Source: Cytophagales bacterium (GTDB taxonomy: Bacteria > Bacteroidota > Bacteroidia > Cytophagales > Spirosomataceae). Taken from it: a DNA stretch of 64,000 nt. The position numbers were made by a program, and so were the translations under genes. The stretch's first letter is position 1; every line of letters starts with the position of its first letter. The notes under the pieces are model-generated. The model saw only the letters and a program-made list of their open reading frames with translations. It had not been told where the DNA came from and did no database searches. Of this stretch, positions 1 through 9,128 are shown piece after piece. Where the stretch lies: contig RDXN01000038.1 of NCBI GenBank assembly GCA_004292855.1, positions 1 through 64,000 on the forward strand, given 5' to 3'.

Positions 1-86
1 AGCGTCAAGGGCCATAGTAAAGATAGATACAGAATGTCAAAGAACGGAAACTTACAATCAAATTCCGACTTGTGGGTAAACCTCAC

Positions 87-147
87 CCCTAAAGGGAGCT
101 GCTTGTGAGAAAGCAAACTGCTCTGACTCAATTGGCTCCCTTTAGGG
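87..147. repeat. Inverted repeat upstream of rplC
   Basis: Two perfect 13-base arms (87-99 and 135-147, CCCTAAAGGGAGC and its complement) enclose a 35-base loop. It lies before the rplC promoter, so it could end transcription of the upstream gene outside the window. There is no clear T-run after it. Positions 1-86 hold nothing I can assign. Confidence 0.8.
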
Positions 148-177
148 CGGGGGGTAAAACAAAATGCAAAACGCTGG

Positions 178-208
178 TTGCTTTTCAGACTGAAAACCAC
201 TACTTTTG
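178..208 (+). promoter_or_regulatory. Promoter of the ribosomal protein cluster (Bacteroidota type)
   Basis: TTG at 178-180, then 20 bases, then TACTTTTG at 201-208. This fits the Bacteroidota consensus (-33 TTTG, about 19-21 bases, -7 TAnnTTTG), with the -7 box perfect. The predicted start is near 213-215, giving a leader of about 58 bases before rplC. The greA promoter has the same box and the same spacing. Confidence 0.7.
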
Positions 209-211
209 CGG

Positions 212-225
212 CTCCGTTTTCGGAG
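212..225 (+). promoter_or_regulatory. Small hairpin at the 5' end of the rplC leader
   Basis: CTCCG, a TTTT loop, and CGGAG form a 5-bp stem-loop at the expected 5' end of the rplC transcript. It may protect the RNA end or serve in feedback control; neither is shown by the sequence alone. Confidence 0.4.
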
Positions 226-271
226 AAGAGTACAATTTTTCAAACTTTTTCCTGCTTACAACAAAAAACAA

Positions 272-892
272 ATGTCTGGTTTAATAGGAAAAAAAATCGG
301 GATGACTAGCGTGTACAATGCGGACGGGCAGGCTCTGGCATGTACAGTTATCGAAACTGGTCCCTGTGTCGTTACTCAGGTTCGTACTGCTGATAAAGAT
401 GGGTACGAAGCCGTACAATTGGGTTTCGGCGAAAGAAAAGAAAAGCACACCAACAAACCGTTGATGGGCCATTTCAAAAAGGCGGGTACTACACCCAAGC
501 GCAAGCTGGTTGAATTCAAAGAATTCCAAAACACACTTGAGCTGGGTCAAACACTGCAAGTTGCCGACGTATTTGGCGAAGGCGATACAGTGGATGTGGT
601 AGGAACGTCGAAAGGAAAAGGCTTTCAGGGCGTTGTGAAGCGTCACGGCTTTGCGGGTGTGGGTGGTCAAACGCACGGTCAGCACAACCGTGGCCGTCAC
701 CCCGGTTCGATTGGAGCCTGTTCGTTCCCATCGCGGGTGTTCAAAGGTCTGCGTATGGCCGGTCGTACAGGTGGTAACCGCGTGACGGTTCAAAACCTGA
801 AAGTTCTACGGGTGATGCCCGAGCAAAACCTGCTTGTTATTAGTGGTTCGATTCCGGGTGCCAAAAATTCATTCGTAATCATCGAGAAGTAA
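272..892 (+). CDS. rplC: 50S ribosomal protein L3
   Basis: L3 is an early 23S rRNA binder that reaches toward the peptidyl-transferase centre. The protein has 206 residues, the usual length. The ATG at 272 is chosen because the in-frame TTG at 206 lies inside the -7 promoter box and would add 22 unlikely residues. The conserved GSIG...VFKGLRMAG block is at about residues 145-164. Where E. coli L3 has the methylated Gln150, this protein reads [10 protein letters not shown], so the PrmB methylation site appears to be absent. It is the first gene of the cluster visible here; rplD starts 4 bases after its stop. Confidence 0.97.
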   Translation: MSGLIGKKIGMTSVYNADGQALACTVIETGPCVVTQVRTADKDGYEAVQLGFGERKEKHTNKPLMGHFKKAGTTPKRKLVEFKEFQNTLELGQTLQVADVFGEGDTVDVVGTSKGKGFQGVVKRHGFAGVGGQTHGQHNRGRHPGSIGACSFPSRVFKGLRMAGRTGGNRVTVQNLKVLRVMPEQNLLVISGSIPGAKNSFVIIEK

Positions 893-896
893 GGAC

Positions 897-1532
897 ATGG
901 AAGCAATCGTATATAACAGCAAAGGCGAGGATACGGGCAAGAAAGTCACGCTCCCAGAAGAAGTTTTCGGCATTGAGCCAAACGAGCACGCCATTTATCT
1001 GGACGTGAAGCAGTATCTGGCCAATCAGCGTCAGGGTACGCACAAGTCGAAGGAGCGGGCTGAAATCAACCGCACGACCAAGAAACTGAAGAAGCAAAAA
1101 GGTACGGGTGGTGCCCGCGCCGGTAGCATGAAATCGCCAGTGTTCGTAGGTGGTGGCCGTGCATTCGGTCCCCGTCCCCGCGACTATCGTTTCAAGCTCA
1201 ACAAGAAGCAAAAGTCGTTGGCTCGCCAGTCAGCTTATTCGGTGAAGGCGCAGGAGAACAGCATCTCGGTAATCGACACGATTGCGTTTGATGCCCCCCG
1301 CACCAAGAGCTACATCGAGTTTTTGAACGCTCTGTCGGTTTCTGACCGAAAAACGTTGCTCATTCTGCCGGATGTAAATGCCAACGTGGTATTGTCGAGC
1401 CGGAACGTACAGAAAGCCAAAGTGATGACGGCTACGCAGGTCAGCACGTATGATTTGATGAACGCAGAGCGTCTGCTCATCAGCGAGGAAGCACTGTCGA
1501 CCATCCAAACTCTTTTTGAGCAACAATCATGA
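897..1532 (+). CDS. rplD: 50S ribosomal protein L4
   Basis: L4, 211 residues, binds 23S rRNA and lines the exit tunnel with an extended loop, here about residues 60-100 (KGTGGARAG...GPRPRDYRFK). In E. coli L4 also represses the S10 operon; whether that holds here cannot be read from the sequence. Its stop overlaps the rplW start by 4 bases (ATGA), pointing to translational coupling. Confidence 0.97.
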   Translation: MEAIVYNSKGEDTGKKVTLPEEVFGIEPNEHAIYLDVKQYLANQRQGTHKSKERAEINRTTKKLKKQKGTGGARAGSMKSPVFVGGGRAFGPRPRDYRFKLNKKQKSLARQSAYSVKAQENSISVIDTIAFDAPRTKSYIEFLNALSVSDRKTLLILPDVNANVVLSSRNVQKAKVMTATQVSTYDLMNAERLLISEEALSTIQTLFEQQS

Positions 1533-1816
1533 ACGTTCTGAAAAGACCAATTCTTACGGAAAAAATGACAGCCCAGGCCAAGCTTGGAAAGTATGCTTTC
1601 GAGGTGGCCAAAACTGCCAACAAAGTTGAAATCGGTAAGGCTGTCGAGAAAATGTACAGCGTCAACGTGACGTCGGTACGGACGATGACAACGCTCGGCA
1701 AAAAGAAGAGCAAAAACATCAAGGGTCGGATTGTAAGCGGCATGACCCCAACAACCAAAAAGGCCATTGTAACGGTCGCGGAGGGTGAAGTAATCGACAT
1801 CTACGCAGACCTGTAA
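1529..1816 (+). CDS. rplW: 50S ribosomal protein L23
   Basis: L23, 95 residues, sits at the tunnel exit and is the docking site for trigger factor and SRP in characterised bacteria. The N-terminal LKRPILTEKM and the basic internal loop (LGKKKSKNIKGRI) are typical. The start overlaps the rplD stop; rplB follows after 33 bases. Confidence 0.96.
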   Translation: MNVLKRPILTEKMTAQAKLGKYAFEVAKTANKVEIGKAVEKMYSVNVTSVRTMTTLGKKKSKNIKGRIVSGMTPTTKKAIVTVAEGEVIDIYADL

Positions 1817-1849
1817 CAAGGCGGTTGCACTGAAACGCAAAACAAGAAA

Positions 1850-2674
1850 ATGGGAGTAAAGAAACTCAAACCAGTAACGCCCGGTACCCGCTTTCGCGTA
1901 GCACCGGACTTTGCCGAGATTACGACCAGTAAGCCAACCAAGAGCCTGCTGGAGCCACTCAAGAAATCGGGTGGTCGTAACGATCAGGGGCGCATGACCA
2001 TGCGCTACATCGGCGGTGGTCACAAGCGGATGTACCGCATTATCGACTTCAAACGCGATAAAGTAGGTACAACAGCGCAGGTCATGACCATCGAGTATGA
2101 CCCGAACCGCTCGGCCCGTATCGCCCTCGTTCAGTATGAAGACGGCGAAAAGCGCTACATCATCGCCCCACAGGGTTTGACCGTTGGTCAGACGATTCGT
2201 TCGGGCGAAGGTGCCACCCCCGACGTGGGTAACGCTATGCAACTGTTGGCTATGCCAATCGGTACCATCGTTCACAACATCGAACTCACTCCGGGCAAAG
2301 GTGGTGCAATGGCTCGTTCAGCCGGTACCTACGCTCAGTTGGTAGGTCGTGAGGAGCGGTATGCGATCCTGCGCTTGCCATCGGGCGAAACTCGCCGGGT
2401 GTTGAGCAATTGCGTAGCCACGGTTGGTTCGGTATCAAACCCCGACCACATGAACGTGGTGATGGGCAAAGCCGGTCGTATGCGCTGGTTGGGTCGTCGT
2501 CCACGGGTTCGGGGTGTAGCCATGAACCCTGTCGATCACCCAATGGGTGGTGGTGAAGGCCGTGCGTCAGGTGGTCACCCACGTTCACGCAACGGTCAGT
2601 TCGCCAAAGGTCAGAAGACCCGCGCGCCTAAGAAGGCATCAAGCAGTTTGATCATTAGCCGACGGAAGAAATAA
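1850..2674 (+). CDS. rplB: 50S ribosomal protein L2
   Basis: L2, 274 residues and full length, is needed for subunit association and peptidyl transfer. The C-terminal block [19 protein letters not shown], with its conserved histidine near the catalytic centre, is intact, followed by a lysine/arginine-rich tail. rpsS starts 6 bases after the stop. Confidence 0.98.
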   Translation: MGVKKLKPVTPGTRFRVAPDFAEITTSKPTKSLLEPLKKSGGRNDQGRMTMRYIGGGHKRMYRIIDFKRDKVGTTAQVMTIEYDPNRSARIALVQYEDGEKRYIIAPQGLTVGQTIRSGEGATPDVGNAMQLLAMPIGTIVHNIELTPGKGGAMARSAGTYAQLVGREERYAILRLPSGETRRVLSNCVATVGSVSNPDHMNVVMGKAGRMRWLGRRPRVRGVAMNPVDHPMGGGEGRASGGHPRSRNGQFAKGQKTRAPKKASSSLIISRRKK

Positions 2675-2680
2675 TACAAC

Positions 2681-2959
2681 ATGGCACGTTCACTCAAGAA
2701 AGGCCCCTATATAGATTTTCGCCTGGACAATAAAGTTCAGACCCAAAATTTGTCGGGCAAGAAGTCGGTCATCAAAACCTGGTCACGCCGTTCGATGATC
2801 TCTCCCGATTTCGTTGGACACACGTTCGCTGTTCACAACGGCAATAAGTTTATCCCGGTGTATGTAACGGAAAACATGGTAGGTCACAAACTCGGTGAGT
2901 TTGCCCCAACCCGTAACTTCCGTGGTCACGTAGCGAAGAAAGACAAGGGCAAGCGATAA
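2681..2959 (+). CDS. rpsS: 30S ribosomal protein S19
   Basis: S19, 92 residues, lies in the head of the small subunit and forms a pair with S13. The start [12 protein letters not shown] and the C-terminal [12 protein letters not shown] are family hallmarks. It is tightly packed between rplB and rplV (4-base gap). Confidence 0.97.
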   Translation: MARSLKKGPYIDFRLDNKVQTQNLSGKKSVIKTWSRRSMISPDFVGHTFAVHNGNKFIPVYVTENMVGHKLGEFAPTRNFRGHVAKKDKGKR

Positions 2960-2963
2960 AAAG

Positions 2964-3347
2964 ATGGAAGCAGTAGCAAAACATAAAAACGTGCCCTCGT
3001 CACCCCGCAAAATGCGGTTGATCGCCGACCTCATCCGGGGTCAGCGTGTGAGCCGGGCACTGGGCATCCTGAAATATCAGCCCCAGCAGGGTGCTGAGGT
3101 ATTGCAGAAAGTGTTGTTGTCGGCAGTTGCCAATTGGCAGCAAAAGAACCCCGACGACAGCATCGAAGAAGCTGATCTGTACGTGAAAACAGTTTTTGTG
3201 GATGGTGGTCCGATGCTGAAGCGTCTGCGCCCTGCCCCACAAGGTCGTGGTCACCGGATTCGGAAGCGGTCAAACCACATCACGTTGATCATTGACAGCG
3301 CGGCAATGCCAGAAGAATTGGAAGCAGTAACCTCAGAAAACGAGTAA
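2964..3347 (+). CDS. rplV: 50S ribosomal protein L22
   Basis: L22, 127 residues, contacts all 23S rRNA domains and extends a hairpin into the exit tunnel. The N-terminal SPRKMRLIADLIRG and the C-terminal RLRPAPQGRGHRIRKRSNHI, which forms the tunnel hairpin, are clear. A short acidic tail (AVTSENE) follows. rpsC starts 6 bases downstream. Confidence 0.97.
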   Translation: MEAVAKHKNVPSSPRKMRLIADLIRGQRVSRALGILKYQPQQGAEVLQKVLLSAVANWQQKNPDDSIEEADLYVKTVFVDGGPMLKRLRPAPQGRGHRIRKRSNHITLIIDSAAMPEELEAVTSENE

Positions 3348-3353
3348 CAACGC

Positions 3354-4238
3354 ATGGGACAGAAAGTTAATCCAGTTGGTTTTCGGCTTGGTATCGTCCG
3401 TGGTTGGGACTCAAGCTGGTATGGCGGCAAAGAGTTTGCTGACAAACTGGTCGAAGACGAAAAAATCAGAAAATACATCGCGGCCCGTATTCCGAAAGGA
3501 GCTATCTCACGGGTTGTGATCGAGCGGACCCTCAAGCGGATTACCCTCACGATCCACACGGCACGTCCGGGTATCGTGATTGGTAAAGGCGGTGGCGAGG
3601 TCGATAAGATCAAAGAAGAGTTGAAGAAGATCACGGGCAAAGACGTGCAAATCAACATCTTCGAGATTAAGCGGCCCGAAATCGACGCCAAGCTGATCGG
3701 TGAAGCGATTGCTCAACAGTTGCAGGCTCGTATCTCGTTCCGTCGCGCTATGAAGCAAGCCATTCAGGCGGCTATCCGCGTCGGTGCTCAGGGTATCAAG
3801 CTGAAGCTGTCGGGTCGTTTGGGAGGTGCCGAAATGGCCCGTACCGAACAGTACAAAGAAGGACGTGTTCCTCTGCACACGCTCCGCGCCGACATCGACT
3901 ACGCTATCTCGGAAGCCCAAACGATCTACGGTAAGATCGGTATCAAGGTATGGGTGTTCAAGGGTGAAGTATACGGCAAGCGCGACTTGTCGCCAGCAGC
4001 AATGGCTTCGGCCGCAGCCGCTGGTGAGCGGGCAGCCGGTGATCGTGGTAACGACCGGGGCGACCGTCGTGGTCCACGGGGCGACCGCGAAGGCGGTAAC
4101 GACCGGGGTGGCCGTGGCCGTAATGACCGGGGTGGTAACGACCGGGGTGGCAACAATAACAACAACCGTGGCGGTGGTAATAATCGCGGTGGCGGTGGTG
4201 GAGGCAATCGTCCCGGTGGTGGCGGTGGCCGTCGATAA
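3354..4238 (+). CDS. rpsC: 30S ribosomal protein S3 with long RG-rich tail
   Basis: S3 lies at the mRNA entry channel. Residues 1-210 are the normal S3 core, including the KH motif [12 protein letters not shown] (about 75-86) and the C-terminal domain to GEVYGKRD. Residues 211-294 are an added tail: an Ala-rich linker and then, from about 229, a string of DRG, NDRGG and poly-Gly/Asn ending in RPGGGGGRR. This looks like an intrinsically disordered RG/RGG segment of the RNA-binding type. The tail makes the protein about 60 residues longer than E. coli S3 (233). The reading frame stays open to a normal stop 13 bases before rplP, so it is not a frameshift artefact. Confidence 0.96.
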   Translation: MGQKVNPVGFRLGIVRGWDSSWYGGKEFADKLVEDEKIRKYIAARIPKGAISRVVIERTLKRITLTIHTARPGIVIGKGGGEVDKIKEELKKITGKDVQINIFEIKRPEIDAKLIGEAIAQQLQARISFRRAMKQAIQAAIRVGAQGIKLKLSGRLGGAEMARTEQYKEGRVPLHTLRADIDYAISEAQTIYGKIGIKVWVFKGEVYGKRDLSPAAMASAAAAGERAAGDRGNDRGDRRGPRGDREGGNDRGGRGRNDRGGNDRGGNNNNNRGGGNNRGGGGGGNRPGGGGGRR

Positions 4239-4251
4239 ACTTCTTTGAACG

Positions 4252-4677
4252 ATGTTACAACCAAGAAGAACTAAATTTCGCAAGATGCATAAAGGCAAGA
4301 TCAAAGGTCTTGCCACTCGCGGAGCCGAGATTGCATTTGGTACATACGCCATCAAGTCATTGGAGCAGGGTTGGATTACGGCACGTCAGATTGAGGCAGC
4401 TCGTATCTCAGTAACCCGCGCTATGAAACGCGAAGGCCAGGTTTGGATTCGGATTTTCCCCGACAAGCCAATCACTAAGAAACCCGCCGAAGTGCGGATG
4501 GGTAAAGGTAAAGGTGCTCCCGAATATTGGGTAGCCGTTATCAAGCCTGGTACGATCCTGTTCGAAACAACAGGTGTTCCCCTGGAAACAGGTATGGAAG
4601 CGTTACGGTTGGCAGCCCAAAAGTTGCCCGTTCGTACTAAGTTCGTTGTTCGTCGCGACTACCAGGAACAAGACTAG
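4252..4677 (+). CDS. rplP: 50S ribosomal protein L16
   Basis: L16, 141 residues, helps to position A-site tRNA. The segment [24 protein letters not shown] carries the arginine (VRMGKGKG) that is hydroxylated in E. coli; whether it is modified here is unknown. The start [16 protein letters not shown] is typical. rpmC follows after 5 bases. Confidence 0.97.
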   Translation: MLQPRRTKFRKMHKGKIKGLATRGAEIAFGTYAIKSLEQGWITARQIEAARISVTRAMKREGQVWIRIFPDKPITKKPAEVRMGKGKGAPEYWVAVIKPGTILFETTGVPLETGMEALRLAAQKLPVRTKFVVRRDYQEQD

Positions 4678-4682
4678 AGATC

Positions 4683-4886
4683 ATGAAAAAGGAAGAAATC
4701 AAGGCTCTCTCGGCAGAACAACTGAAAGATCAGATCGCGGCTGAAGAGACCCGGTTACTGAAAATTCGGTTCGCCCACGCCGTATCGCCCATCGAAAACC
4801 CGATGCGCATTCGGGAGGCCCGCAAATTGATTGCCCGTCTTTATACGGAGCTAACCACCAAAACGCGTCAGGCGCAAGCCCAATAA
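4683..4886 (+). CDS. rpmC: 50S ribosomal protein L29
   Basis: L29, 67 residues, is a two-helix protein beside L23 at the tunnel exit. The segments [13 protein letters not shown] and [18 protein letters not shown] match the two conserved helices. It sits in its expected place between L16 and S17. Confidence 0.94.
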   Translation: MKKEEIKALSAEQLKDQIAAEETRLLKIRFAHAVSPIENPMRIREARKLIARLYTELTTKTRQAQAQ

Positions 4887-4897
4887 GGCATACGACG

Positions 4898-5200
4898 ATG
4901 GAAGCACAGCAAGTAGAACAGCCCCAGTCGGAGCAGACGGTTTCGGTGGAGCGCAACGCTCGCAAGGAGCGGGTAGGGCGTGTGGTAAGCAACAAGATGC
5001 AGAAAAGCATCACGGTTGCCGTTGACCGCAAGGTGAAGCACCCCATGTACGGTAAGTTTATGAACCGTACGACGAAGTTCATGGCTCACGACGAGAACAA
5101 TGAGTGCGGCATCGGTGATACCGTGCGCATCATGGAAACCCGTCCGTTGAGCAAAAACAAGCGGTGGCGATTAGTTGAAATTATCGAAAAGGCGAAGTAA
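4898..5200 (+). CDS. rpsQ: 30S ribosomal protein S17
   Basis: S17, 100 residues, is an OB-fold primary 16S rRNA binder. The core runs from about residue 22 ([21 protein letters not shown]) through [19 protein letters not shown] and [12 protein letters not shown] roughly 20-residue Gln/Glu-rich N-terminal extension ([10 protein letters not shown]) precedes it. The next in-frame ATG lies within the core, so the extension is probably real. rplN starts 2 bases after the stop. Confidence 0.95.
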   Translation: MEAQQVEQPQSEQTVSVERNARKERVGRVVSNKMQKSITVAVDRKVKHPMYGKFMNRTTKFMAHDENNECGIGDTVRIMETRPLSKNKRWRLVEIIEKAK

Positions 5201-5202
5201 GC

Positions 5203-5571
5203 ATGGTACAGCAAGAATCAAGGTTAGGCGTAGCCGATAACTCAGGGGCCAAAGAGGTACTGGTTATCCGCGTGCTGGGCGGTACAGGCAAACGGTATGC
5301 CTCAGTAGGCGACAAAATCGTTGTGACTGTGAAGGCAGCACTGCCCTCAAGCAACATGAAAAAAGGAACGGTATCGAAAGCCGTTGTAGTTCGGACCAAG
5401 AAGGAAGTACGCCGGAAAGACGGATCGTATATCCGGTTTGAAGACAACGCAGCCGTTCTGCTCAACAACAACGACGAGCCACGCGGCACCCGTATTTTCG
5501 GACCCGTTGCCCGCGAGTTGCGCGAGAAGCAATTTATGAAGATCGTTTCTTTAGCCCCTGAGGTACTGTAA
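5203..5571 (+). CDS. rplN: 50S ribosomal protein L14
   Basis: L14, 122 residues, lies at the subunit interface and is where the silencing factor RsfS docks in studied bacteria. [27 protein letters not shown] and [14 protein letters not shown] are diagnostic. rplX starts one base after the stop. Confidence 0.98.
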   Translation: MVQQESRLGVADNSGAKEVLVIRVLGGTGKRYASVGDKIVVTVKAALPSSNMKKGTVSKAVVVRTKKEVRRKDGSYIRFEDNAAVLLNNNDEPRGTRIFGPVARELREKQFMKIVSLAPEVL

Positions 5572-5572
5572 G

Positions 5573-5899
5573 ATGGAAAAGAAAGCAAAATTTCACGTAA
5601 AAACGGGTGATACCGTTCTGGTGATCGCTGGAAACTCGAAAGGACAGCGGGGAGTAATTAAGGAAGTGCTGGTTGAGAAACAACGCGTTCGCGTTGAGGG
5701 TGTGCAGATGATTACGAAGCACATCAAGCCAACCGCACAGAATCCGCAAGGCAGCTTGGTACAAACGGAAGGTTCAGTACACATCAGCAATTTGATGTTA
5801 GTGGACCCCGCCACCAACGAACCGACGCGCACAGGCCGCCGGTTGAACGATAAGGGCAAGTTGCAGCGGTTCTCGAAAAAGACCGATAAGTTTATCTAA
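5573..5899 (+). CDS. rplX: 50S ribosomal protein L24
   Basis: L24, 108 residues, starts 23S assembly. The KOW motif is visible (HVKTGDTVLVIAGNSKGQRGVI, about residues 8-29), as is the NPTRTGRRLNDKGKLQRFSKK end. A 39-base gap to rplE follows. Confidence 0.96.
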   Translation: MEKKAKFHVKTGDTVLVIAGNSKGQRGVIKEVLVEKQRVRVEGVQMITKHIKPTAQNPQGSLVQTEGSVHISNLMLVDPATNEPTRTGRRLNDKGKLQRFSKKTDKFI

Positions 5900-5938
5900 T
5901 CGGTTTGGTTTATCATTAATCTTAAACGAGAAATCACA

Positions 5939-6496
5939 GTGGCAACGCCAAGATTAAAAGAGAAATATCTCAACGAGGTAATGCCCCAGTTGAAAGACAA
6001 GTTTCAGTATAAGTCGATCATGCAAGTGCCTCGGCTGGCGAAAATTGTTATCAACAAAGGGATTGGAGCCGCCGTTGCAGACAAGAAACTGGTTGACGTA
6101 GGAGTTGACGAACTGACACAGATCACGGGTCAGAAAGCCGTTCCAACTATCTCAAAGAAAGCCGTTTCGAACTTCAAGCTTCGGGAAGGGATGCCCATCG
6201 GGGCCAAAGTAACGCTCCGTGGCACCAAGATGTATGAGTTTCTGGACCGGTTGACGGCAGTAGCCCTCCCCCGCGTTCGTGACTTCAAAGGCATCAGCGA
6301 TAAAGGGTTCGACGGTCGGGGTAACTATACCTTCGGCGTGAAAGAGCAGATCATCTTCCCAGAGATCAGCATCGACAAAATTGCGCGGATTTCGGGTATG
6401 GACATTACGTTCGTGACTACAGCCAACTCTGATAACGAAAGTTACGAGTTACTGAAGGCCCTCGGAATGCCCTTTGCCAATAGCTCTAAGAAATAA
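5939..6496 (+). CDS. rplE: 50S ribosomal protein L5
   Basis: L5, 185 residues, organises 5S rRNA in the central protuberance. The start is a GTG ([18 protein letters not shown]); no upstream ATG is in frame. The motifs [15 protein letters not shown] and [18 protein letters not shown] are clear. rpsN follows after 20 bases. Confidence 0.96.
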   Translation: MATPRLKEKYLNEVMPQLKDKFQYKSIMQVPRLAKIVINKGIGAAVADKKLVDVGVDELTQITGQKAVPTISKKAVSNFKLREGMPIGAKVTLRGTKMYEFLDRLTAVALPRVRDFKGISDKGFDGRGNYTFGVKEQIIFPEISIDKIARISGMDITFVTTANSDNESYELLKALGMPFANSSKK

Positions 6497-6516
6497 GCAT
6501 TTAGTCAGACAAAGAC

Positions 6517-6786
6517 ATGGCAAAAGAATCAATCAAAGCACGGGAGCGGAAGCGTGAGGCACTGGTTGCCAAATACGCTACGAAGCGGGCAGCCCTGAAA
6601 GAAGCCGGAGATTACCTCGGCCTCGACAAATTGCCCCGTAACGCGTCGCCCGTTCGGTTGCATAATCGGTGTAAGCTTACCGGTCGTCCACGGGGCTATA
6701 TGCGTAAGTTCGGTATCTCGCGGGTTACGTTCCGCGAAATGGCGAGTGCAGGTAAGATTCCAGGCGTAACAAAGTCAAGCTGGTAA
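6517..6786 (+). CDS. rpsN: 30S ribosomal protein S14, zinc-free type
   Basis: S14, 89 residues, belongs to the long form without zinc-binding CxxC pairs; only one cysteine is seen ([26 protein letters not shown]). The end [11 protein letters not shown] is typical. It lies between L5 and S8 as usual. Confidence 0.97.
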   Translation: MAKESIKARERKREALVAKYATKRAALKEAGDYLGLDKLPRNASPVRLHNRCKLTGRPRGYMRKFGISRVTFREMASAGKIPGVTKSSW

Positions 6787-6810
6787 GAGGCTCGCTAATT
6801 CACAAGGAAG

Positions 6811-7209
6811 ATGAACACAGATCCAATTGCAGATTATCTGACCCGAATCAGAAACGCTATCCGTGCCAAGCACCGGATTGTGGAGATCCCTGCATCGAAC
6901 ATAAAGAAAGAGATCACTAAAGTTCTGTTTGACAAAGGATACATTCAGAACTATAAGTTTGATGACAACGGCCCTCAGGGTGTGATTAAAATCGCCCTGA
7001 AGTACAACGCCGTAACGAAGCAGCCTGCTATCGTTGACCTACAGCGCATTAGCCGCCCCGGTCTCCGTCAGTATCGGGGTGCCGACAACCTGCCACGTAT
7101 CCTGAATGGACTGGGGGTTGCCATCGTTTCGACTTCTAAAGGTGTAATGACCGACAAAGAAGCCAAGACGCTGAACGTAGGTGGTGAAGTATTGTGTTAC
7201 GTATACTAA
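6811..7209 (+). CDS. rpsH: 30S ribosomal protein S8
   Basis: S8, 132 residues, is a primary 16S rRNA binder and in E. coli the translational repressor of the spc operon. The N-terminal [18 protein letters not shown] and the C-terminal [26 protein letters not shown] are family signatures. Confidence 0.97.
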   Translation: MNTDPIADYLTRIRNAIRAKHRIVEIPASNIKKEITKVLFDKGYIQNYKFDDNGPQGVIKIALKYNAVTKQPAIVDLQRISRPGLRQYRGADNLPRILNGLGVAIVSTSKGVMTDKEAKTLNVGGEVLCYVY

Positions 7210-7223
7210 TCTGTTAACAAACA

Positions 7224-7781
7224 ATGTCTCGCGTAGGTAAAAAACCAATCGCTCTGCCCAGTGGCGTTTCGTTGTCGGTTGACGATAACAACGTCGTAAC
7301 CGTGAAAGGCCCTAAAGGATCACTGTTGCAACCGGTAGACTCTGATATTTCGGTGGCTGTCGAAGATGGCAGCATTCAGGTGAGCCGCCCCACTGAACAA
7401 AAGCGTCATAAAGCTTTGCACGGCCTGTATCGCTCGTTGGTCAACAACATGGTGATAGGCGTAAGCACTGGCTACAAGACCGAAATGGAAATTGTCGGTG
7501 TGGGTTACAAAGCATCCGTTGCCAACAACGTGCTTGAACTCCAACTTGGCTACTCACACAATGTGTATGTGGCCCTGCCCGCCGAAGTTAAAGTAACAGC
7601 CATTACCGAGAAAGGTCAGAACCCAAAGGTTATCCTAGAAGGAATTGACAAGCAATTGATCGGCGATGTTGCTGCGAAAATCCGCTCACTCCGCAAGGTT
7701 GAGCCGTACAAAGGCAAAGGTATCCGCTTTGTGGGTGAAGTTATTCGCCGGAAAGCTGGTAAAACCTCAAGCAAAAAATAA
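7224..7781 (+). CDS. rplF: 50S ribosomal protein L6
   Basis: L6, 185 residues, two homologous domains near the factor-binding site. MSRVGKKPIALPSGV starts the first and EPYKGKGIRFVGEVIRRKAGK closes the second. After its stop the cluster is interrupted by an inverted repeat before rplR. Confidence 0.97.
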   Translation: MSRVGKKPIALPSGVSLSVDDNNVVTVKGPKGSLLQPVDSDISVAVEDGSIQVSRPTEQKRHKALHGLYRSLVNNMVIGVSTGYKTEMEIVGVGYKASVANNVLELQLGYSHNVYVALPAEVKVTAITEKGQNPKVILEGIDKQLIGDVAAKIRSLRKVEPYKGKGIRFVGEVIRRKAGKTSSKK

Positions 7782-7786
7782 GTAGC

Positions 7787-7853
7787 AGTTGGCAGTAGCA
7801 GTGGGCAGGTAAACCACCCCCTGATAATGTACTGCCTACTGCTACTGCCAACT
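7787..7853. repeat. Inverted repeat between rplF and rplR
   Basis: 22-base arms at 7787-7808 and 7832-7853 with one mismatch and a 23-base loop. The left arm and its flank are built from alternating AGTAGC and AGTTGGC/AGTGGGC words (a 13-base unit twice). It lies fully in the 101-base gap and has no T-run. Confidence 0.88.
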
Positions 7854-7882
7854 AAAGACTTATTTGGTCGGTATCAAATAAC

Positions 7883-8236
7883 ATGGCAGCAAACAAACAA
7901 GAACGGCGTCAACGGATCAAGTACTCGATCCGCGCCAAAGTTTCAGGCACGGCTGAGCGTCCTCGCCTGTCTGTATTTCGCTCAAACAAGGCGATCTACG
8001 CCCAAATCATTGACGATGTGGCTGGTCACACACTGGCATCTGCTTCATCAATGGAGTTGTCGAGCGAGGTAACTGGCTTCACGGTAGATGCAGCCGCTCT
8101 GGTTGGTAAGCGGATTGCTGAGAAAGCAGCCGCTGCAAACATCACGGCTGTGGTGTTCGACCGGAACGGCTACCTGTACCACGGTAAAGTGAAAGCATTG
8201 GCCGACGGTGCCCGCGAGGGTGGCCTCAAATTCTAA
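7883..8236 (+). CDS. rplR: 50S ribosomal protein L18
   Basis: L18, 117 residues, binds 5S rRNA with L5. [34 protein letters not shown] at the N-terminal half and [25 protein letters not shown] at the end are typical. An overlapping reading frame from 7827 is a shadow. Confidence 0.97.
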   Translation: MAANKQERRQRIKYSIRAKVSGTAERPRLSVFRSNKAIYAQIIDDVAGHTLASASSMELSSEVTGFTVDAAALVGKRIAEKAAAANITAVVFDRNGYLYHGKVKALADGAREGGLKF

Positions 8237-8243
8237 GGCAAAC

Positions 8244-8759
8244 ATGGTAACGAACGTAAGACCAACTAAAGTAAACGAGTCCGATCTGAAAGAGCGCGTA
8301 GTCGCTATCAACCGTGTAGCCAAGGTTGTAAAGGGTGGTCGTCGGTTTAGCTTCTCGGCCATCGTAGTGGTGGGCGACGGCAACGGAGTGGTCGGTTATG
8401 GTCTTGGCAAAGCCAATGAGGTAACTGACGCCATTGCTAAAGGCACTGAAGATGCCAAGAAAAACCTGCTTCAAATCTCTCTTGTGAAGCATACTGTGCC
8501 CCACGAAATGGAAGGTAAATTCAGCGGTGGCTTTGTCCTGCTGAAGCCTGCTGCTGCGGGTACAGGTGTAATTGCAGGTGGTGCTATGCGTGCTGTGCTC
8601 GAAAGTGCCGGTGTACGCGACGTATTGGCGAAGTCGAAAGGCTCGTCGAACCCACACAACGTGGTAAAAGCAACGATCAACGCGTTGCAGAAGATGCGTG
8701 CTCCCCATCAGGTGGCCATGCAGCGTGGTGTAAAGTTGTCAAAAGTTTTTAACGGCTAA
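8244..8759 (+). CDS. rpsE: 30S ribosomal protein S5
   Basis: S5, 171 residues, acts in decoding fidelity and mRNA unwinding. The ATG at 8244 is preferred over an upstream in-frame start at 8208, which would overlap rplR by 29 bases. The double-stranded RNA-binding part ([39 protein letters not shown]) and the [23 protein letters not shown] end are intact. Confidence 0.97.
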   Translation: MVTNVRPTKVNESDLKERVVAINRVAKVVKGGRRFSFSAIVVVGDGNGVVGYGLGKANEVTDAIAKGTEDAKKNLLQISLVKHTVPHEMEGKFSGGFVLLKPAAAGTGVIAGGAMRAVLESAGVRDVLAKSKGSSNPHNVVKATINALQKMRAPHQVAMQRGVKLSKVFNG

Positions 8760-8771
8760 ACCGATCACATC

Positions 8772-8951
8772 ATGGCACGCGTACGTATCACACAGGTTCG
8801 GAGCACAATTGACCGCCCGCAGACCCAAAAGAACGCGATGAAGTCGCTTGGCTTGGGTAAAATCAACCGGTACATCGAGCTGGAGCAAACACCAGCCATT
8901 GCCGGGGTTATCAACAAGGTGAAGCACCTTGTGAAAATAGAAGAAATCTAA
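8772..8951 (+). CDS. rpmD: 50S ribosomal protein L30
   Basis: L30, 59 residues, read directly from the sequence: it starts MARVRITQVRSTIDRP, continues with QKNAMKSLGLGKIN and ends VKHLVKIEEI. Length, motif and place between S5 and L15 all fit. Confidence 0.95.
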   Translation: MARVRITQVRSTIDRPQTQKNAMKSLGLGKINRYIELEQTPAIAGVINKVKHLVKIEEI

Positions 8952-8956
8952 GTCGT

Positions 8957-9055
8957 AGACGTTAGATAAAAGACGTTAGACGTTAGACTTTGGTTAGTGG
9001 AGATTGAGCGCAAACGCTTAATCGTCTAACGTCCAACGTCTTTTATCTAACGTCT
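8957..9055. repeat. Heptamer inverted repeat between rpmD and rplO
   Basis: 32-base arms at 8957-8988 and 9024-9055 with one mismatch and a 35-base loop. The left arm reads as 7-base words: GACGTTA, GATAAAA, GACGTTA, GACGTTA. A run of six T follows the right arm, so the RNA would look like an oversized terminator in the middle of the spc operon, directly before a candidate promoter. Confidence 0.93.
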
Positions 9056-9057
9056 TT

Positions 9058-9088
9058 TTTGCGGTTTGCGAAATTTTTCCGAATTTTG
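9058..9088 (+). promoter_or_regulatory. Candidate internal promoter before rplO
   Basis: TTTG at 9058-9061, 19 bases, then GAATTTTG at 9081-9088. It matches the Bacteroidota consensus with one mismatch (G for the first T of TAnnTTTG). The predicted start is about 35 bases before the rplO ATG. It follows the large hairpin, which would fit a stop-and-restart of transcription here. Confidence 0.45.
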
Positions 9089-9128
9089 CAGGCTGCAAAC
9101 ATAATTGCACATAATAAAGCAAAACAAA

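Noticed and set aside
1-86. Possible end of rpsJ (S10), expected before rplC
   Set aside because: No frame in these bases shows an S10 C-terminus; the first stop appears within 17 bases and the rest is non-coding.
1310-2275. Antisense open frame of 321 codons over rplD, rplW and rplB
   Set aside because: It overlaps three certain ribosomal genes and shows no recognisable domain.
3507-4355. Long antisense open frame (282 codons) across rpsC
   Set aside because: It is the mirror of the S3 gene and its GC-rich repetitive tail; its Thr/Val/Ala-rich translation has no family features.
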